Below are positions 27,600 to 38,424 of a stretch of DNA of 64,000 nt, piece by piece. How positions within the stretch are numbered: the stretch's first letter is position 1; each line of letters begins with the position of its first letter. The notes below the pieces were generated by a model, which was given only the letters and a program-made list of their open reading frames with translations, ran no database searches and was not told where the DNA came from. This DNA is from Gayadomonas joobiniege G7 (GTDB taxonomy: Bacteria > Pseudomonadota > Gammaproteobacteria > Enterobacterales > Alteromonadaceae): positions 124,001-188,000 of the forward strand of contig NZ_AMRX01000001.1 of assembly GCF_000300815.1 (NCBI RefSeq), in the 5' to 3' direction. A program made the position numbers and the translations under genes.

Positions 27600-29606
27600 T
27601 CACATTAGATAATGTTGAAGAGTTTGAGACAAGGTATCTGGTGCGAGCGGTTTTCGTAAAAAGCCATTCATACCCGCTTCTAAACACTTAATTTCGTCTT
27701 GTCTTAGCGTGTGTGCAGTAAGTGCAATAATCGGAGTGGTTAAACCTCTTGCTCGTAATGCTTTCGTACATGCCAGCCCATCCATTTTAGGCATGTTTAA
27801 ATCCATTAAAATTAAATCAAACTTTTCATCCGCTAATATGGCTATCGCCTCTTCGCCATTTGCAACCACCTGACTTTCGATTTTGAACTGACTGAGCTGG
27901 GCCAAAATAACTTCTTGATTAATATCATTATCTTCAACCACTAATACGCTTTTATTGGCTAATGTTTGCGAACTTCGCTGAGGTTCGAGGTCAAGTTGTG
28001 TACTAATAAGCTCTAGGGTGGCATATCTAGGCAGCAAATAACGGCTACAGCTACGGGTTTGGGAAGCTAATATAATCACATTCTGGGTATCATGGAAATG
28101 ATCATGATGGTGACATTTTTTATCAATTAGGTATAACGTGTCTGAATTAGCTTCAATCACACAATCAGCTTGCTGCTCGACAGTGAGTGCCAGCTTGCTA
28201 AATAACATTTGATAATATTGCCATAACAGCAGATCTTCAGTGACTACCTGCACTTGTTTATATTTAACTAAAAGATCCGTTTGTAAACTTGGTAAATAGT
28301 GACGCTCACAATCTTGTTGGAATGGTATTTCCAAAATAACGTTAGTTCCATGGCCTGGTTGGCTATGATATTCGATATGGCCTGCAAGCAGTTTTATAAT
28401 ACGAGCAACTGTGTATATGCCCAAACCAGTTGCGTTTGCTTCAACTTGAGAGTCTGTGTCTAATTGTAATTGACCTTTTTTTATATGCTCTAATTGCCGT
28501 GCTGAGATCCCAGTACCTGTATCTAATACTTGTATTTTAAGATGGTCAGACTTTTTTTCTGAAACGGTAAAAACAACCCTGATTTTACCCGTTTCGGTAT
28601 GTTCAATAGCATTATCTAATAGATGATTCAGTACTCTTTGCAGCAGATACTCATCAGCGACCAAACTCATAGGTACATTTGGGGTAACTTGCATAATAAA
28701 CTTAACAGGTGTGGCAACGAGTTTATTTAGATATCTATGCTGGATCTCAGCTAACGCACTAAATAAACAAAAAGGACGCGCTTTGGGCACGATACTGCCT
28801 TGTTCAAGCTCAGCATATTCAGAGGCCACATTAATTGCATCTTGCATGTCTAAGATAGCTTGTGTAGTTTTAGCCAAAGCAGCGTCTTTATCAGCCGATT
28901 CGGTTGTGGCAATCTGTAGCATACCTAAAGCACTATTTAACGAAACCCGCATTAGGTGCCCCACCTTATAAATCATATTAAGATGATTTTGTTGCAAAGC
29001 TTCACTGATCTGGCCACGTTTTTCTAATAAAAATTTTGCCTGTTTTTCATTCTGATAAAAATGGCTGATTCTGCGATATAGAGGTTTATAACGATATTGA
29101 TAAAAAATAACTAATGACAAAATTATCAAAACTGGCAAAAAAAGTGACATTACTTTATAGATATGGCTGTGTGAACGACGCGTTTGTGTGAGCGATTTTT
29201 GCGCGGCTTGCATTTGCAAATAAACATCTTCAAATGAATCTAATAATGCTTGTTTTGCATACGGCTCTTCATCTAATAAAGCTTGTAATTGTTGCAGCAT
29301 AATGGCATTGCTTTGTTGTAAAGCATGTAATTTTTCTGCTGCCGCTAAACTAGACTGAACACTGTTCAAGCGAGATTTGAGATAACGTAAGTGACGCATA
29401 TCTGTATTAGCATTTAACAACACCACACTTAACTCATTTAAGGTACTGCTTTGGGTGTATAATTGTTCGCTAAAAAAATGGTTTTCGTCTTGTGCTTCTG
29501 ATACCTGAAATAGAGCGACACAGTATAAACAAGCAATGCTACTTAACAGCAGCGTTAAGACTCCATATTGGCGCAATAGGTTTTTTAAAAGTTGTATGAT
29601 GGCCAC
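27600..29606 (-). CDS. Hybrid histidine kinase/response regulator with atypical H-box
   Basis: 668 aa. Two membrane helices (about 14-33 and 150-168) bracket a helical periplasmic sensor. The cytoplasmic part has an H-box IYKVGHLMRVSLNSALGM near residue 215: the histidine is there, but the following acidic residue is Leu and the usual Thr-Pro is Val-Ser. The ATPase domain keeps the N-box (HLLDNAIEHT), G1 (VLDTGTGIS) and G2 (ATGLGIYTV). A normal receiver follows from about residue 545, with Asp in LILMDLNMP, Thr in ALTA and Lys in LRKPL. Between them lies a degenerate receiver-like stretch (about 430-535). The start is a GTG at 29606. No obvious target genes are adjacent. Confidence 0.85.
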   Translation of the reverse strand: MAIIQLLKNLLRQYGVLTLLLSSIACLYCVALFQVSEAQDENHFFSEQLYTQSSTLNELSVVLLNANTDMRHLRYLKSRLNSVQSSLAAAEKLHALQQSNAIMLQQLQALLDEEPYAKQALLDSFEDVYLQMQAAQKSLTQTRRSHSHIYKVMSLFLPVLIILSLVIFYQYRYKPLYRRISHFYQNEKQAKFLLEKRGQISEALQQNHLNMIYKVGHLMRVSLNSALGMLQIATTESADKDAALAKTTQAILDMQDAINVASEYAELEQGSIVPKARPFCLFSALAEIQHRYLNKLVATPVKFIMQVTPNVPMSLVADEYLLQRVLNHLLDNAIEHTETGKIRVVFTVSEKKSDHLKIQVLDTGTGISARQLEHIKKGQLQLDTDSQVEANATGLGIYTVARIIKLLAGHIEYHSQPGHGTNVILEIPFQQDCERHYLPSLQTDLLVKYKQVQVVTEDLLLWQYYQMLFSKLALTVEQQADCVIEANSDTLYLIDKKCHHHDHFHDTQNVIILASQTRSCSRYLLPRYATLELISTQLDLEPQRSSQTLANKSVLVVEDNDINQEVILAQLSQFKIESQVVANGEEAIAILADEKFDLILMDLNMPKMDGLACTKALRARGLTTPIIALTAHTLRQDEIKCLEAGMNGFLRKPLAPDTLSQTLQHYLM

Positions 29607-29705
29607 AGGCGCAACGAATCCGAGTCTTGATTGATAAACTTAGCGCTAGTTTAAGTTAAGCAAAGCTAGAATTCGAGTAAAAAATGACGTTAATTTGGTC
29701 GAAAT

Positions 29706-30092
29706 TTAGCAGCTTTTACAGCTTTTACATAAACGAATGTTTAAAATGTGGGCCAGTACGATAAGGCCTGCACCTGCCGCAATCATGTATGGTTGCACGG
29801 CTTCACTCACTTCGTGTTTGCTAGCATAAATAATGCCACCCAAAGCTAGTGAATAAAATGGGTAAAGTTTTTTATGATATTTATGAAAACCAGCAAATAA
29901 CGCAATAAAACCCATTACCAGTGTAATTAATAAAATGAGGTGCTCAAACGTATCTTCAGCGACCATAGATAAACCTAACAAAGGTAACACAGGCAACAGA
30001 ACAGGCAAAAAGATACAGTGAACTGCACACAAAGAGGTCGCAGCAATACTCATTCTGTCGAGCCAGTTATTTTTGTTGAGTTTATCTTGCAT
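29706..30092 (-). CDS. MerC-domain membrane protein
   Basis: 128 aa, about four membrane helices. The first contains SLCAVHCIFLPVLLP, the paired-cysteine motif of MerC mercury transporters, and the C-terminus ends RLCKSCKSC, a second thiol-rich site. No mercuric reductase, MerR or other mer gene is nearby, so this is an orphan chromosomal copy. It may move another soft metal ion. It is transcribed with, but 132 bases downstream of, the rpsF-rplI operon, whose terminator lies between. Confidence 0.8.
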   Translation of the reverse strand: MQDKLNKNNWLDRMSIAATSLCAVHCIFLPVLLPVLPLLGLSMVAEDTFEHLILLITLVMGFIALFAGFHKYHKKLYPFYSLALGGIIYASKHEVSEAVQPYMIAAGAGLIVLAHILNIRLCKSCKSC

Positions 30093-30160
30093 ACATAAAT
30101 CCTACCGCCGAAGTAAGCTTGTAATGATATAACATTTGTAGAAAAAATAAAGGGGGTAAG

Positions 30161-30191
30161 TGAAAAACACCGCCCAGCAAGACGGTGCTTT
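30161..30191 (-). terminator. Terminator of the rpsF-priB-rpsR-rplI operon
   Basis: On the minus strand AAGCACCG pairs with CGGTGTTT and is followed by TTTTC. It lies about 34 bases past the rplI stop codon. Confidence 0.75.
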
Positions 30192-30224
30192 CAATTCTTG
30201 AATCTTAGGTACGGGGTATCAAGC

Positions 30225-30677
30225 TTAAGCTTCAGCAATAACTTCTAGCTTGATAGTTGTAATAACATCTGCGTGTAATTGCAGGCTGATTTCAAATTCA
30301 CCAGTGTTGCGGATCGCACCTTCTGGTAATTTAACTTCAGACTTAGCAACCTCTACACCAGCTGCAGTGACAGCATCAGCAATATCGCGAGTACCGATAG
30401 AACCGAACAATTTGCCTTCTTCACCTGCTTTAGAAGCAATAGTGACTGATGACAGTTCATTGATTTTTTCAGCACGTGCTTCAGCAGCGCTTAATACGTC
30501 TGCTAATTTAGCTTCAAGCTCCGCACGCTGTTGCTCAAAATATTCTACGTTCGCTTTGTTGGCTGGTACTGCTTTACCCTGTGGAAACAGGAAGTTACGC
30601 GCGTAACCGGCTTTAACTGAAACCTGATCACCTAATGTGCCCAGGTTGGCAATTTTATCGAGAAGAATGATATCCAT
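30225..30677 (-). CDS. rplI: 50S ribosomal protein bL9
   Basis: 150 aa, full length. bL9 binds 23S rRNA and reaches toward the neighbouring ribosome. The N-terminal RNA-binding domain has [20 protein letters not shown] and [15 protein letters not shown]; the long connecting helix (about 41-75) and the C-terminal domain ([15 protein letters not shown]) follow. It is the last gene of the conserved rpsF-priB-rpsR-rplI operon, 30 bases after rpsR. Confidence 0.98.
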   Translation of the reverse strand: MDIILLDKIANLGTLGDQVSVKAGYARNFLFPQGKAVPANKANVEYFEQQRAELEAKLADVLSAAEARAEKINELSSVTIASKAGEEGKLFGSIGTRDIADAVTAAGVEVAKSEVKLPEGAIRNTGEFEISLQLHADVITTIKLEVIAEA

Positions 30678-30707
30678 CTTGCTACCTTTAAACTATTTAT
30701 TCGGTGA

Positions 30708-31254
<547 letters not shown>

Positions 31255-31256
31255 GC

Positions 31257-31640
31257 TTATTCAGCAGCCTGAGCCTTGCTTTCTTCAGCTTTTTCACCAC
31301 GTGGGGCACGCGTGCTAGTCTCTTCTTTCTTCGCCATTGGAGAAGCTTCAGTGACAGCATTTTTAGTACGCATGATGATGTTGCGTAATACCGCATCATT
31401 GAAACGGAAAGCGGTTTCCAGTTCTTCGATGGCAGCAGTTGTTGCTTCAACATTCATAAGTACATAGTGTGCTTTATGTAGTTTTTCGATTGGATAAGCC
31501 AGTTGACGGCGACCCCAGTCTTCCAGACGGTGAATTTGACCACCAGCATTTTTAACGATGCCTTCATAGCGCTCGATCATGCCAGCAACCTGCTCACTCT
31601 GATCCGGGTGGACCATAAATACGATTTCGTAATGACGCAT
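31257..31640 (-). CDS. rpsF: 30S ribosomal protein bS6
   Basis: 127 aa. The ferredoxin-like core includes [38 protein letters not shown] and [18 protein letters not shown]. The Ala/Glu/Lys-rich tail after residue 100 is usual. It begins the rpsF-priB-rpsR-rplI operon and pairs with bS18. A good AAGGAG site precedes the ATG. In other bacteria the bS6-bS18 pair represses this operon through the mRNA leader; the 136-base leader region here could serve the same way. Confidence 0.98.
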   Translation of the reverse strand: MRHYEIVFMVHPDQSEQVAGMIERYEGIVKNAGGQIHRLEDWGRRQLAYPIEKLHKAHYVLMNVEATTAAIEELETAFRFNDAVLRNIIMRTKNAVTEASPMAKKEETSTRAPRGEKAEESKAQAAE

Positions 31641-31727
31641 GTGTGCTCCTTACGGTTAGTTAGCCCCGAGAACAGCTCAGTCAGACTGCCTATGGAGGCA
31701 AGGAACTTAATAAATGACTGATTTGAG

Positions 31728-31763
31728 GGCGCGAAGTTTACGTTAAAGCTGCTCAAAAGACAA
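31728..31763 (-). promoter_or_regulatory. Predicted sigma-70 promoter of the rpsF operon
   Basis: On the minus strand TTGTCT (31763-31758) and TAAACT (31740-31735) are spaced by exactly 17 bases. A GC-rich discriminator (CGCGCC) follows the -10 box, typical of stringently controlled ribosomal promoters. The leader then holds a small hairpin TGCCT-CCAT-AGGCA (31700-31687). Confidence 0.5.
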
Positions 31764-31776
31764 GCAGCAATCTTGT

Positions 31777-32094
31777 TTATTTAAGATAATGGACTTTGAT
31801 TAAGTGGTAACCAAATTTAGTTTTAACTGGACCAACTATCTGACCAGGTTTAGCCGAAAAAACTGCAGCATCAAATGACTTCACCATAACGCCGCGTTTA
31901 AACTCACCTAAATCACCGCCTTTTTTCGCCGTTGGGCAATTTGAATAACGCTTAGCGAGCAAAGCAAAATCAGCCCCTTTTTCTAGTTCCTGCTGGGCTT
32001 TTTTTATTCGTTCTGGATTACGCGTTAGGATATGTTGCGCAGAGGCATACATAGGTTTGCCAGGGCGTGCAGATTTACCAGCCATTACCACCAT
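31777..32094 (-). CDS. ppiC: Parvulin-type peptidyl-prolyl cis-trans isomerase
   Basis: 105 aa, a single PpiC/parvulin domain with no signal peptide, so cytoplasmic. ASAQHILTRNPE holds the first active-site histidine. ALLAKRYSNCPTAKKGGDLG, FKRGVMVKSFDAAVF and FGYHLIKVHYL give the substrate pocket and second histidine, and closely match E. coli PpiC. It starts at 32094 with AGGAG seven bases upstream. It stands between the purA terminator and the rpsF promoter and is probably a single-gene transcript. Confidence 0.93.
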   Translation of the reverse strand: MVVMAGKSARPGKPMYASAQHILTRNPERIKKAQQELEKGADFALLAKRYSNCPTAKKGGDLGEFKRGVMVKSFDAAVFSAKPGQIVGPVKTKFGYHLIKVHYLK

Positions 32095-32126
32095 TTTTTA
32101 GCTCCTGTATTTTACTTTAGTTATAA

Positions 32127-32150
32127 AAAAACCGGCCTAAGCCGGTTTTT
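32127..32150. terminator. Strong bidirectional terminator after purA
   Basis: AAAAACCGGC (32127-32136) pairs perfectly with GCCGGTTTTT (32141-32150) around CTAA, with A- and T-runs on both sides. It ends the purA message on the minus strand. Confidence 0.9.
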
Positions 32151-32176
32151 AAACCATCATTTGGGCTGTTTTCATT

Positions 32177-33526
<1,350 letters not shown>

Positions 33527-33559
33527 CTAAGATCATTAACAAAAGCAGATTTTTTATTT

Positions 33560-33745
33560 TTAACCCGCCAACCAAAGAATTATTGTGCCTGTTGCCAATA
33601 AAATTGCACCGACCATCCGCAAGTGTTCAGTCGGCATACGGGCCATTTGCGCTAGGTATTTTTGCCACTTTTGTGGAAATAAAAACGGCCCAATTGCTTC
33701 AACTATCAATACTAAGGCAATTAATTTAATCCAATCTAATTGCAT
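33560..33745 (-). CDS. yjeT: DUF2065 small membrane protein (YjeT)
   Basis: 61 aa, two membrane helices (about 5-22 and 42-59) joined by the conserved basic loop FLFPQKWQKYLAQMARMP. This matches DUF2065/YjeT, found between hflC and purA across gammaproteobacteria. GGGAGGC precedes the ATG. A strong terminator separates it from hflC, so it probably travels with purA rather than with the hfl genes. Function unknown. Confidence 0.92.
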   Translation of the reverse strand: MQLDWIKLIALVLIVEAIGPFLFPQKWQKYLAQMARMPTEHLRMVGAILLATGTIILWLAG

Positions 33746-33763
33746 TATCAGCCTCCCAAAAGC

Positions 33764-33791
33764 AAAAAACCCTGCCTAAGCAGGGTTTTTT
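33764..33791. terminator. Strong terminator between hflC and yjeT
   Basis: CCCTGC (33770-33775) and GCAGGG (33780-33785) pair around CTAA, flanked by six As and six Ts that extend the stem. It begins three bases past the hflC stop codon. Confidence 0.92.
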
Positions 33792-33793
33792 AA

Positions 33794-34669
33794 TCATTCG
33801 CCAGCCAGCTTCATGTATTCAAAAAACTCACTATCTGGTTTAACCAGTATCACATCAGATTTTTCGTTAAAGCTCGCGCGATACGCCTCTAAACTTCGAA
33901 TAAAGGCGTAAAACTCTGGATCTTGATTGTAGGCTTCAGCATAAATTTTAGCCGCTTCTGCATCCCCTTCACCACGAATCGCACGTGAGTTACGCTCAGC
34001 ATCCGCAATCATTACTGTAATTTTTGCATCAACATCTGCGCGGATAAATTCAGCTTGCTCTTTACCTTGTGACCTGTGCTCAGCAGCCACCGCATTACGC
34101 TCAGCACGCATGCGATCATAAATGTAAGAGCTCACTTCATCTGGTAAGTTGATCTTTTTAACTCGTACATCAACAACTTCAATACCCAACTCTCGTGCGC
34201 TTTCTTTCACTGAAGCTAATGCTTTATCCATTAACTCATCGCGTTCGCCCGAAACAATTTCAGCTATGGTTCTAGTCCCAATTTCGCTGCGTAAACCATT
34301 GTTAAACTTCCTCGCTAACAAGGCTTCGGCGTTCGATTTGATACCACTGGTTTTTAAGTAGTATTGCTCAAAATCTTGGATCCGCCACTTGACATAAGAA
34401 TCAACAATTAAGTCTTTTTTCTCTGATGTAACAAATCGATCTGATTCGCTGTCTAAGGTTTGAATACGTGCATCCAAAATACGTACTTTTTCAATCAATG
34501 GGATCTTAAAATGCAGACCTGGTTCATAAACAACAGTACGGTCTTGGCTATCACGTTTAACCTTACCAAACTGACTGACAATACTGCGCTCTCCTTCACT
34601 TACAACAAATAGTGATGAGAACGAAGTGATCGCCACAGCAGCTATAACAATGATAATTAAATTTTTCAT
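33794..34669 (-). CDS. hflC: HflC, membrane modulator of FtsH
   Basis: 291 aa. An N-terminal membrane anchor (about 4-22) is followed by an SPFH/band-7 domain (SEGERSIVSQFGKVKRD, FKIPLIEKVRILDARIQ) and a helical region with AEAAKIYAEAYNQDPEFYAF. HflC forms a large periplasm-facing cage with HflK around the FtsH protease. It starts at the base after the hflK stop, as in E. coli, so the partners are made together. Confidence 0.97.
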   Translation of the reverse strand: MKNLIIIVIAAVAITSFSSLFVVSEGERSIVSQFGKVKRDSQDRTVVYEPGLHFKIPLIEKVRILDARIQTLDSESDRFVTSEKKDLIVDSYVKWRIQDFEQYYLKTSGIKSNAEALLARKFNNGLRSEIGTRTIAEIVSGERDELMDKALASVKESARELGIEVVDVRVKKINLPDEVSSYIYDRMRAERNAVAAEHRSQGKEQAEFIRADVDAKITVMIADAERNSRAIRGEGDAEAAKIYAEAYNQDPEFYAFIRSLEAYRASFNEKSDVILVKPDSEFFEYMKLAGE

Positions 34670-35839
34670 TTATCGGCCTCCTGTATAACGACCTGAATCC
34701 CGTAAACTGCCCGACTGTCTGGACTGATCATTGGAGACATTCACTGGCGGCGTATAGCGTCCACTATCGGTGTTTTCAGTGTTTTTCTTTTGCTCTGTGC
34801 CATTTTGTCGCTCTAAAATTTTGTCCAGCGGCAAATAAATCATGTTGCCATTGCCTTCAGTGTCGACCACAATTTTGCTGGTTTTACTATAAACGCTTTC
34901 CATTGTTTCTAAATACAAACGTTTACGTGTCACCTCTGGTGCCGTTTCATACTGAGGGAGTAACTTTTCAAAACGTACAACTTCACCGCGAGCTTTTAGA
35001 ATAACTTGCTGCTTATAAGCTTCTGCTTCTTCTTGAATACGACGCACCTTACCACGCGCTTCAGGCTCACGCGCTCTGGCGTAGGCTTGTGCTTCTTGGA
35101 TATATCGGTTTTCGTCTTCTTGCGCAGCGATTGCGTCATCAAACGCCGGTTTGACTTCTTCTGGCGGGCGTACCGCTAAAAAGTTAACGTCAACCACTTG
35201 CAACCCGGTATTGTACTTTTCAATCGTATTTTCGATGTTTTCCCAAGTTTGCTGGCGCACTTGCTCACGACCCTTAGTGAGTACATCATCCATTGTTGAG
35301 TGACCTACAACATATCGCAATGCGCTATCGGTTGCTTGGCGCAAGCTATAAACGGGTTCAGTCACACTAAATAAAAAGTCCCTCGGGTTTTCGATCCGGT
35401 ATTGAACTTCGATCTCAACCATCACCACGTTTTCGTCGCGAGTCAACATCACACCATTTGAAGTTAACGACTCAACACTTTCAACATTAACAGGGTAAAC
35501 CTTATCAATAAATGCGGGTTGCCATTGCAAGCCTGGTTCGATAATGCTGTGGAATTGACCAAACCTTAATACCACACCCCGCTCGGCTTCGCGGATGGTA
35601 TTGGCACCTAAATAGATCCAGACCAATAAAAATATGACCAGTACTAAAATCAAACCAGTGCTACTAAAGCCACCACCTTGATTGTTACTATTGCCACCAT
35701 TGCCACCGCCAAAAGATTTGCGAATTTTTTTCATGGTATCTTTATAAATCTCATCTAAATCAGGGGGCCCCTGATTTTTTCCACCACGATTACCCCAAGG
35801 GTCTTTATTGTTGTTATTACCCGGTTCGTTCCAGGCCAT
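34670..35839 (-). CDS. hflK: HflK, membrane modulator of FtsH
   Basis: 389 aa from the ATG at 35839 (MAWNEPGNNN), which has GGAG upstream and matches the E. coli start. The N-terminal 75 residues are Gly/Asn-rich and cytoplasmic. A membrane helix (about 65-85) leads into the SPFH domain (GVVLRFGQFHSIIEPGLQW) and a helical region with RIQEEAEAYKQQVI. The C-terminal 40 residues are disordered and repeat SGRYT. It is partner to HflC in the FtsH complex and lies 17 bases after hflX. Confidence 0.97.
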   Translation of the reverse strand: MAWNEPGNNNNKDPWGNRGGKNQGPPDLDEIYKDTMKKIRKSFGGGNGGNSNNQGGGFSSTGLILVLVIFLLVWIYLGANTIREAERGVVLRFGQFHSIIEPGLQWQPAFIDKVYPVNVESVESLTSNGVMLTRDENVVMVEIEVQYRIENPRDFLFSVTEPVYSLRQATDSALRYVVGHSTMDDVLTKGREQVRQQTWENIENTIEKYNTGLQVVDVNFLAVRPPEEVKPAFDDAIAAQEDENRYIQEAQAYARAREPEARGKVRRIQEEAEAYKQQVILKARGEVVRFEKLLPQYETAPEVTRKRLYLETMESVYSKTSKIVVDTEGNGNMIYLPLDKILERQNGTEQKKNTENTDSGRYTPPVNVSNDQSRQSGSLRDSGRYTGGR

Positions 35840-35856
35840 AATACACTCCAACTAAA

Positions 35857-37143
35857 TCAATGAATTATGAATGCTTCTAATTGGTTATTGTGTTGCTTAT
35901 TTAAGCGATTCCAATCCTCGCTCTGCATTCGCACATCAATTAACCAATCGCCAATCTCACTATAGGATTCATTTTTTATGCAATCTAACGCATAAAATAT
36001 GCCTCGCCATTGTTGTTCACTTTGAGGTATTGCCAATTGATATTCAACCATTTGGCGAGCCAACCGCTCTTGCAATGCATCTAGCAGCAATTGGCAACCT
36101 TCTCCTGTTTGTGCAGATAACCAAACCCGCACAATATTACCCTCGTCATCTCTATCAACATGCGGTCGAACCCCATCCAGCTGATCGATTTTGTTATAAA
36201 CGAGGATCTGCGGAATATCGTCCGCTTCAATTTCTTCGAGCACTCGGGTGACTGATTCAATGTTCTCAGCTCGGCGCTCATCAGATGCGTCTATTACGTG
36301 TAATTGAATATCTGCGTCACGCGTTTCTTGTAAGGTTGCTTTAAACGCTGCCACCAAATCATGCGGCAAATGGCGAATAAAACCAACAGTGTCGGCAAAA
36401 ATGACATCGCCAACTTCTCCAAGCGAAAGCTTTCGCAACGTCGGGTCTAATGTTGCAAACAATTGGTCAGCTGCATACACGTCGGCTTCGGTTAAACGAT
36501 TAAATAACGTCGATTTGCCCGCATTGGTATAACCGACCAGAGAAATCGTCGGCGTATCTGATCGTTTACGAGCCCGTCGCCCTTGATCTCGTTGTTTTTC
36601 AACCTTTTCTAAACGACGTTGAATATTTTTGATCCGCCCTCGAATTAAACGGCGATCGGTTTCCAGCTGAGTTTCACCCGGCCCACGTAAACCTATACCA
36701 CCTTTTTGCCGTTCAAGGTGAGTCCAACCACGAACTAAGCGAGTTGAAATGTGCTTTAACTGAGCCAGTTCAACTTGCAAATTACCCTCATGCGTACGAG
36801 CTCTTTGGGCAAATATATCTAAAATTAAGGTGGTTCTATCTAACACCCTACATTTAAACAATGCTTCCAGACTCTTTTCCTGCGATGGGCTTAATGCGTG
36901 ATTAAAAATGACAACATTAGCTTCTAGCGCGACCACAGTCTGCTGAATTTCTTCAGCTTTACCTGTACCAACAAAATATTTGGGATCAGGTTTACCTCGT
37001 GACGCCGTCACCACAGCTAGAGTATTCACTCCCGCTGAAGACGCTAACATCTTTAATTCGTCTAAGTCTTCTCTGGCGATTTCGTCGTCCAGATCAACAT
37101 GTACTAATATGGCCTGCTCGCCTGCTTTGTATCTATCAAACAA
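35857..37143 (-). CDS. hflX: Ribosome-splitting GTPase HflX
   Basis: 428 aa. HflX binds the 50S subunit and splits stalled or heat-damaged ribosomes. The N-terminal domain (about 1-195) ends in the coiled helix LRGPGETQLETDRRLIRGR, and the G domain has GYTNAGKSTLFN (P-loop), DTVGFIRHLPHDL (G3) and YNKID (G4). The C-terminal domain is also present. It sits between hfq and hflK as in E. coli. Confidence 0.97.
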   Translation of the reverse strand: MFDRYKAGEQAILVHVDLDDEIAREDLDELKMLASSAGVNTLAVVTASRGKPDPKYFVGTGKAEEIQQTVVALEANVVIFNHALSPSQEKSLEALFKCRVLDRTTLILDIFAQRARTHEGNLQVELAQLKHISTRLVRGWTHLERQKGGIGLRGPGETQLETDRRLIRGRIKNIQRRLEKVEKQRDQGRRARKRSDTPTISLVGYTNAGKSTLFNRLTEADVYAADQLFATLDPTLRKLSLGEVGDVIFADTVGFIRHLPHDLVAAFKATLQETRDADIQLHVIDASDERRAENIESVTRVLEEIEADDIPQILVYNKIDQLDGVRPHVDRDDEGNIVRVWLSAQTGEGCQLLLDALQERLARQMVEYQLAIPQSEQQWRGIFYALDCIKNESYSEIGDWLIDVRMQSEDWNRLNKQHNNQLEAFIIH

Positions 37144-37166
37144 GCGTCAGACTCCTAAAACAAAAA

Positions 37167-37454
<288 letters not shown>

Positions 37455-37484
37455 TTACCAGCATTCTAGACTGTTAAATTTCTT

Positions 37485-38423
37485 TTAACTAGCAGTATTT
37501 TCTTTAATGAGTGCTAAAGCACGATTTATCAACCCTGATGATTCACTATCAAGCCAATTAATATTTGGCCACCCCCGCAACCACGTCATTTGACGCTTGG
37601 CCAGTTGCCGAGTTGCCACTATGCCTCGAAAGGTCATTTCATCATAGTTTGATTTTTTTTCAAGATAATCCCACATTTGGCGATACCCTACACATCTGAT
37701 AGAGGGTAAATCTGCATTTAGATCACCTCTTTGATAGAGTTTTAACACCTCAGCTTCAAATCCTTGCGCCAACATTTGCCGAAAACGTTGCTCTATACGC
37801 TGATGCAACACGGCTCTGTCTTGCGGCCCTATCGCCAGCTGCATAACTGGATAAGGAAATACACTATCCTGTCCTGCTGTCAGCTCGCTCATAGTTTGGC
37901 CACTGATGCGATAAACTTCAAGTGCCCGATTGATTCTTTGTGGATCATTCGGGTGAATTTTTGCTGCCGACTGAGGGTCAATAGCTGCCAATTGTGCATG
38001 TAATCCAGTCCAACCACAGATTTCTGCCTCTTGAGCTAACTCAGACCGTACCTTTGCATCAGCCGCAGGTAATGGTGATAAACCTTCTAATAAAGCTTTA
38101 AAATACAACATTGTACCGCCAACTAACAAGGGCGTTTTACCACGTGCATGAATTTGTTCAATCAGCTTTAATGCGTCAAGTCTAAAATCCGCAGCCGAAT
38201 ATGTTTGCGCGGGATCAAGAATATCAATTAAATGATGAGGCACTAAAGACCGCTCTTGCTCGCTCGGTTTGGCTGTACCTATATCCATACCCCGGTATAC
38301 GAGTGCCGAATCAACACTGATAATTTCACACGGGATACGTTCACTAATAGCAAGTGCTAACGCCGTTTTTCCCGACGCTGTCGGCCCCATTAAACATAAA
38401 GTTTGTTTATTCTTTAATTTCAA
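37485..38423 (-). CDS. miaA: tRNA dimethylallyltransferase
   Basis: 312 aa. MiaA puts an isopentenyl group on A37 of tRNAs reading codons that start with U. It has the P-loop [15 protein letters not shown], the catalytic Asp in [36 protein letters not shown], and the tRNA-binding segment around [34 protein letters not shown] near the C-terminus is a family hallmark. It starts one base after the mutL stop codon. Confidence 0.97.
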   Translation of the reverse strand: MKLKNKQTLCLMGPTASGKTALALAISERIPCEIISVDSALVYRGMDIGTAKPSEQERSLVPHHLIDILDPAQTYSAADFRLDALKLIEQIHARGKTPLLVGGTMLYFKALLEGLSPLPAADAKVRSELAQEAEICGWTGLHAQLAAIDPQSAAKIHPNDPQRINRALEVYRISGQTMSELTAGQDSVFPYPVMQLAIGPQDRAVLHQRIEQRFRQMLAQGFEAEVLKLYQRGDLNADLPSIRCVGYRQMWDYLEKKSNYDEMTFRGIVATRQLAKRQMTWLRGWPNINWLDSESSGLINRALALIKENTAS

Positions 38424-38424
38424 T

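Noticed and set aside
35871-36251. A 126-codon plus-strand frame inside hflX
   Set aside because: It is antisense to conserved GTPase coding sequence and shows no recognisable domain.
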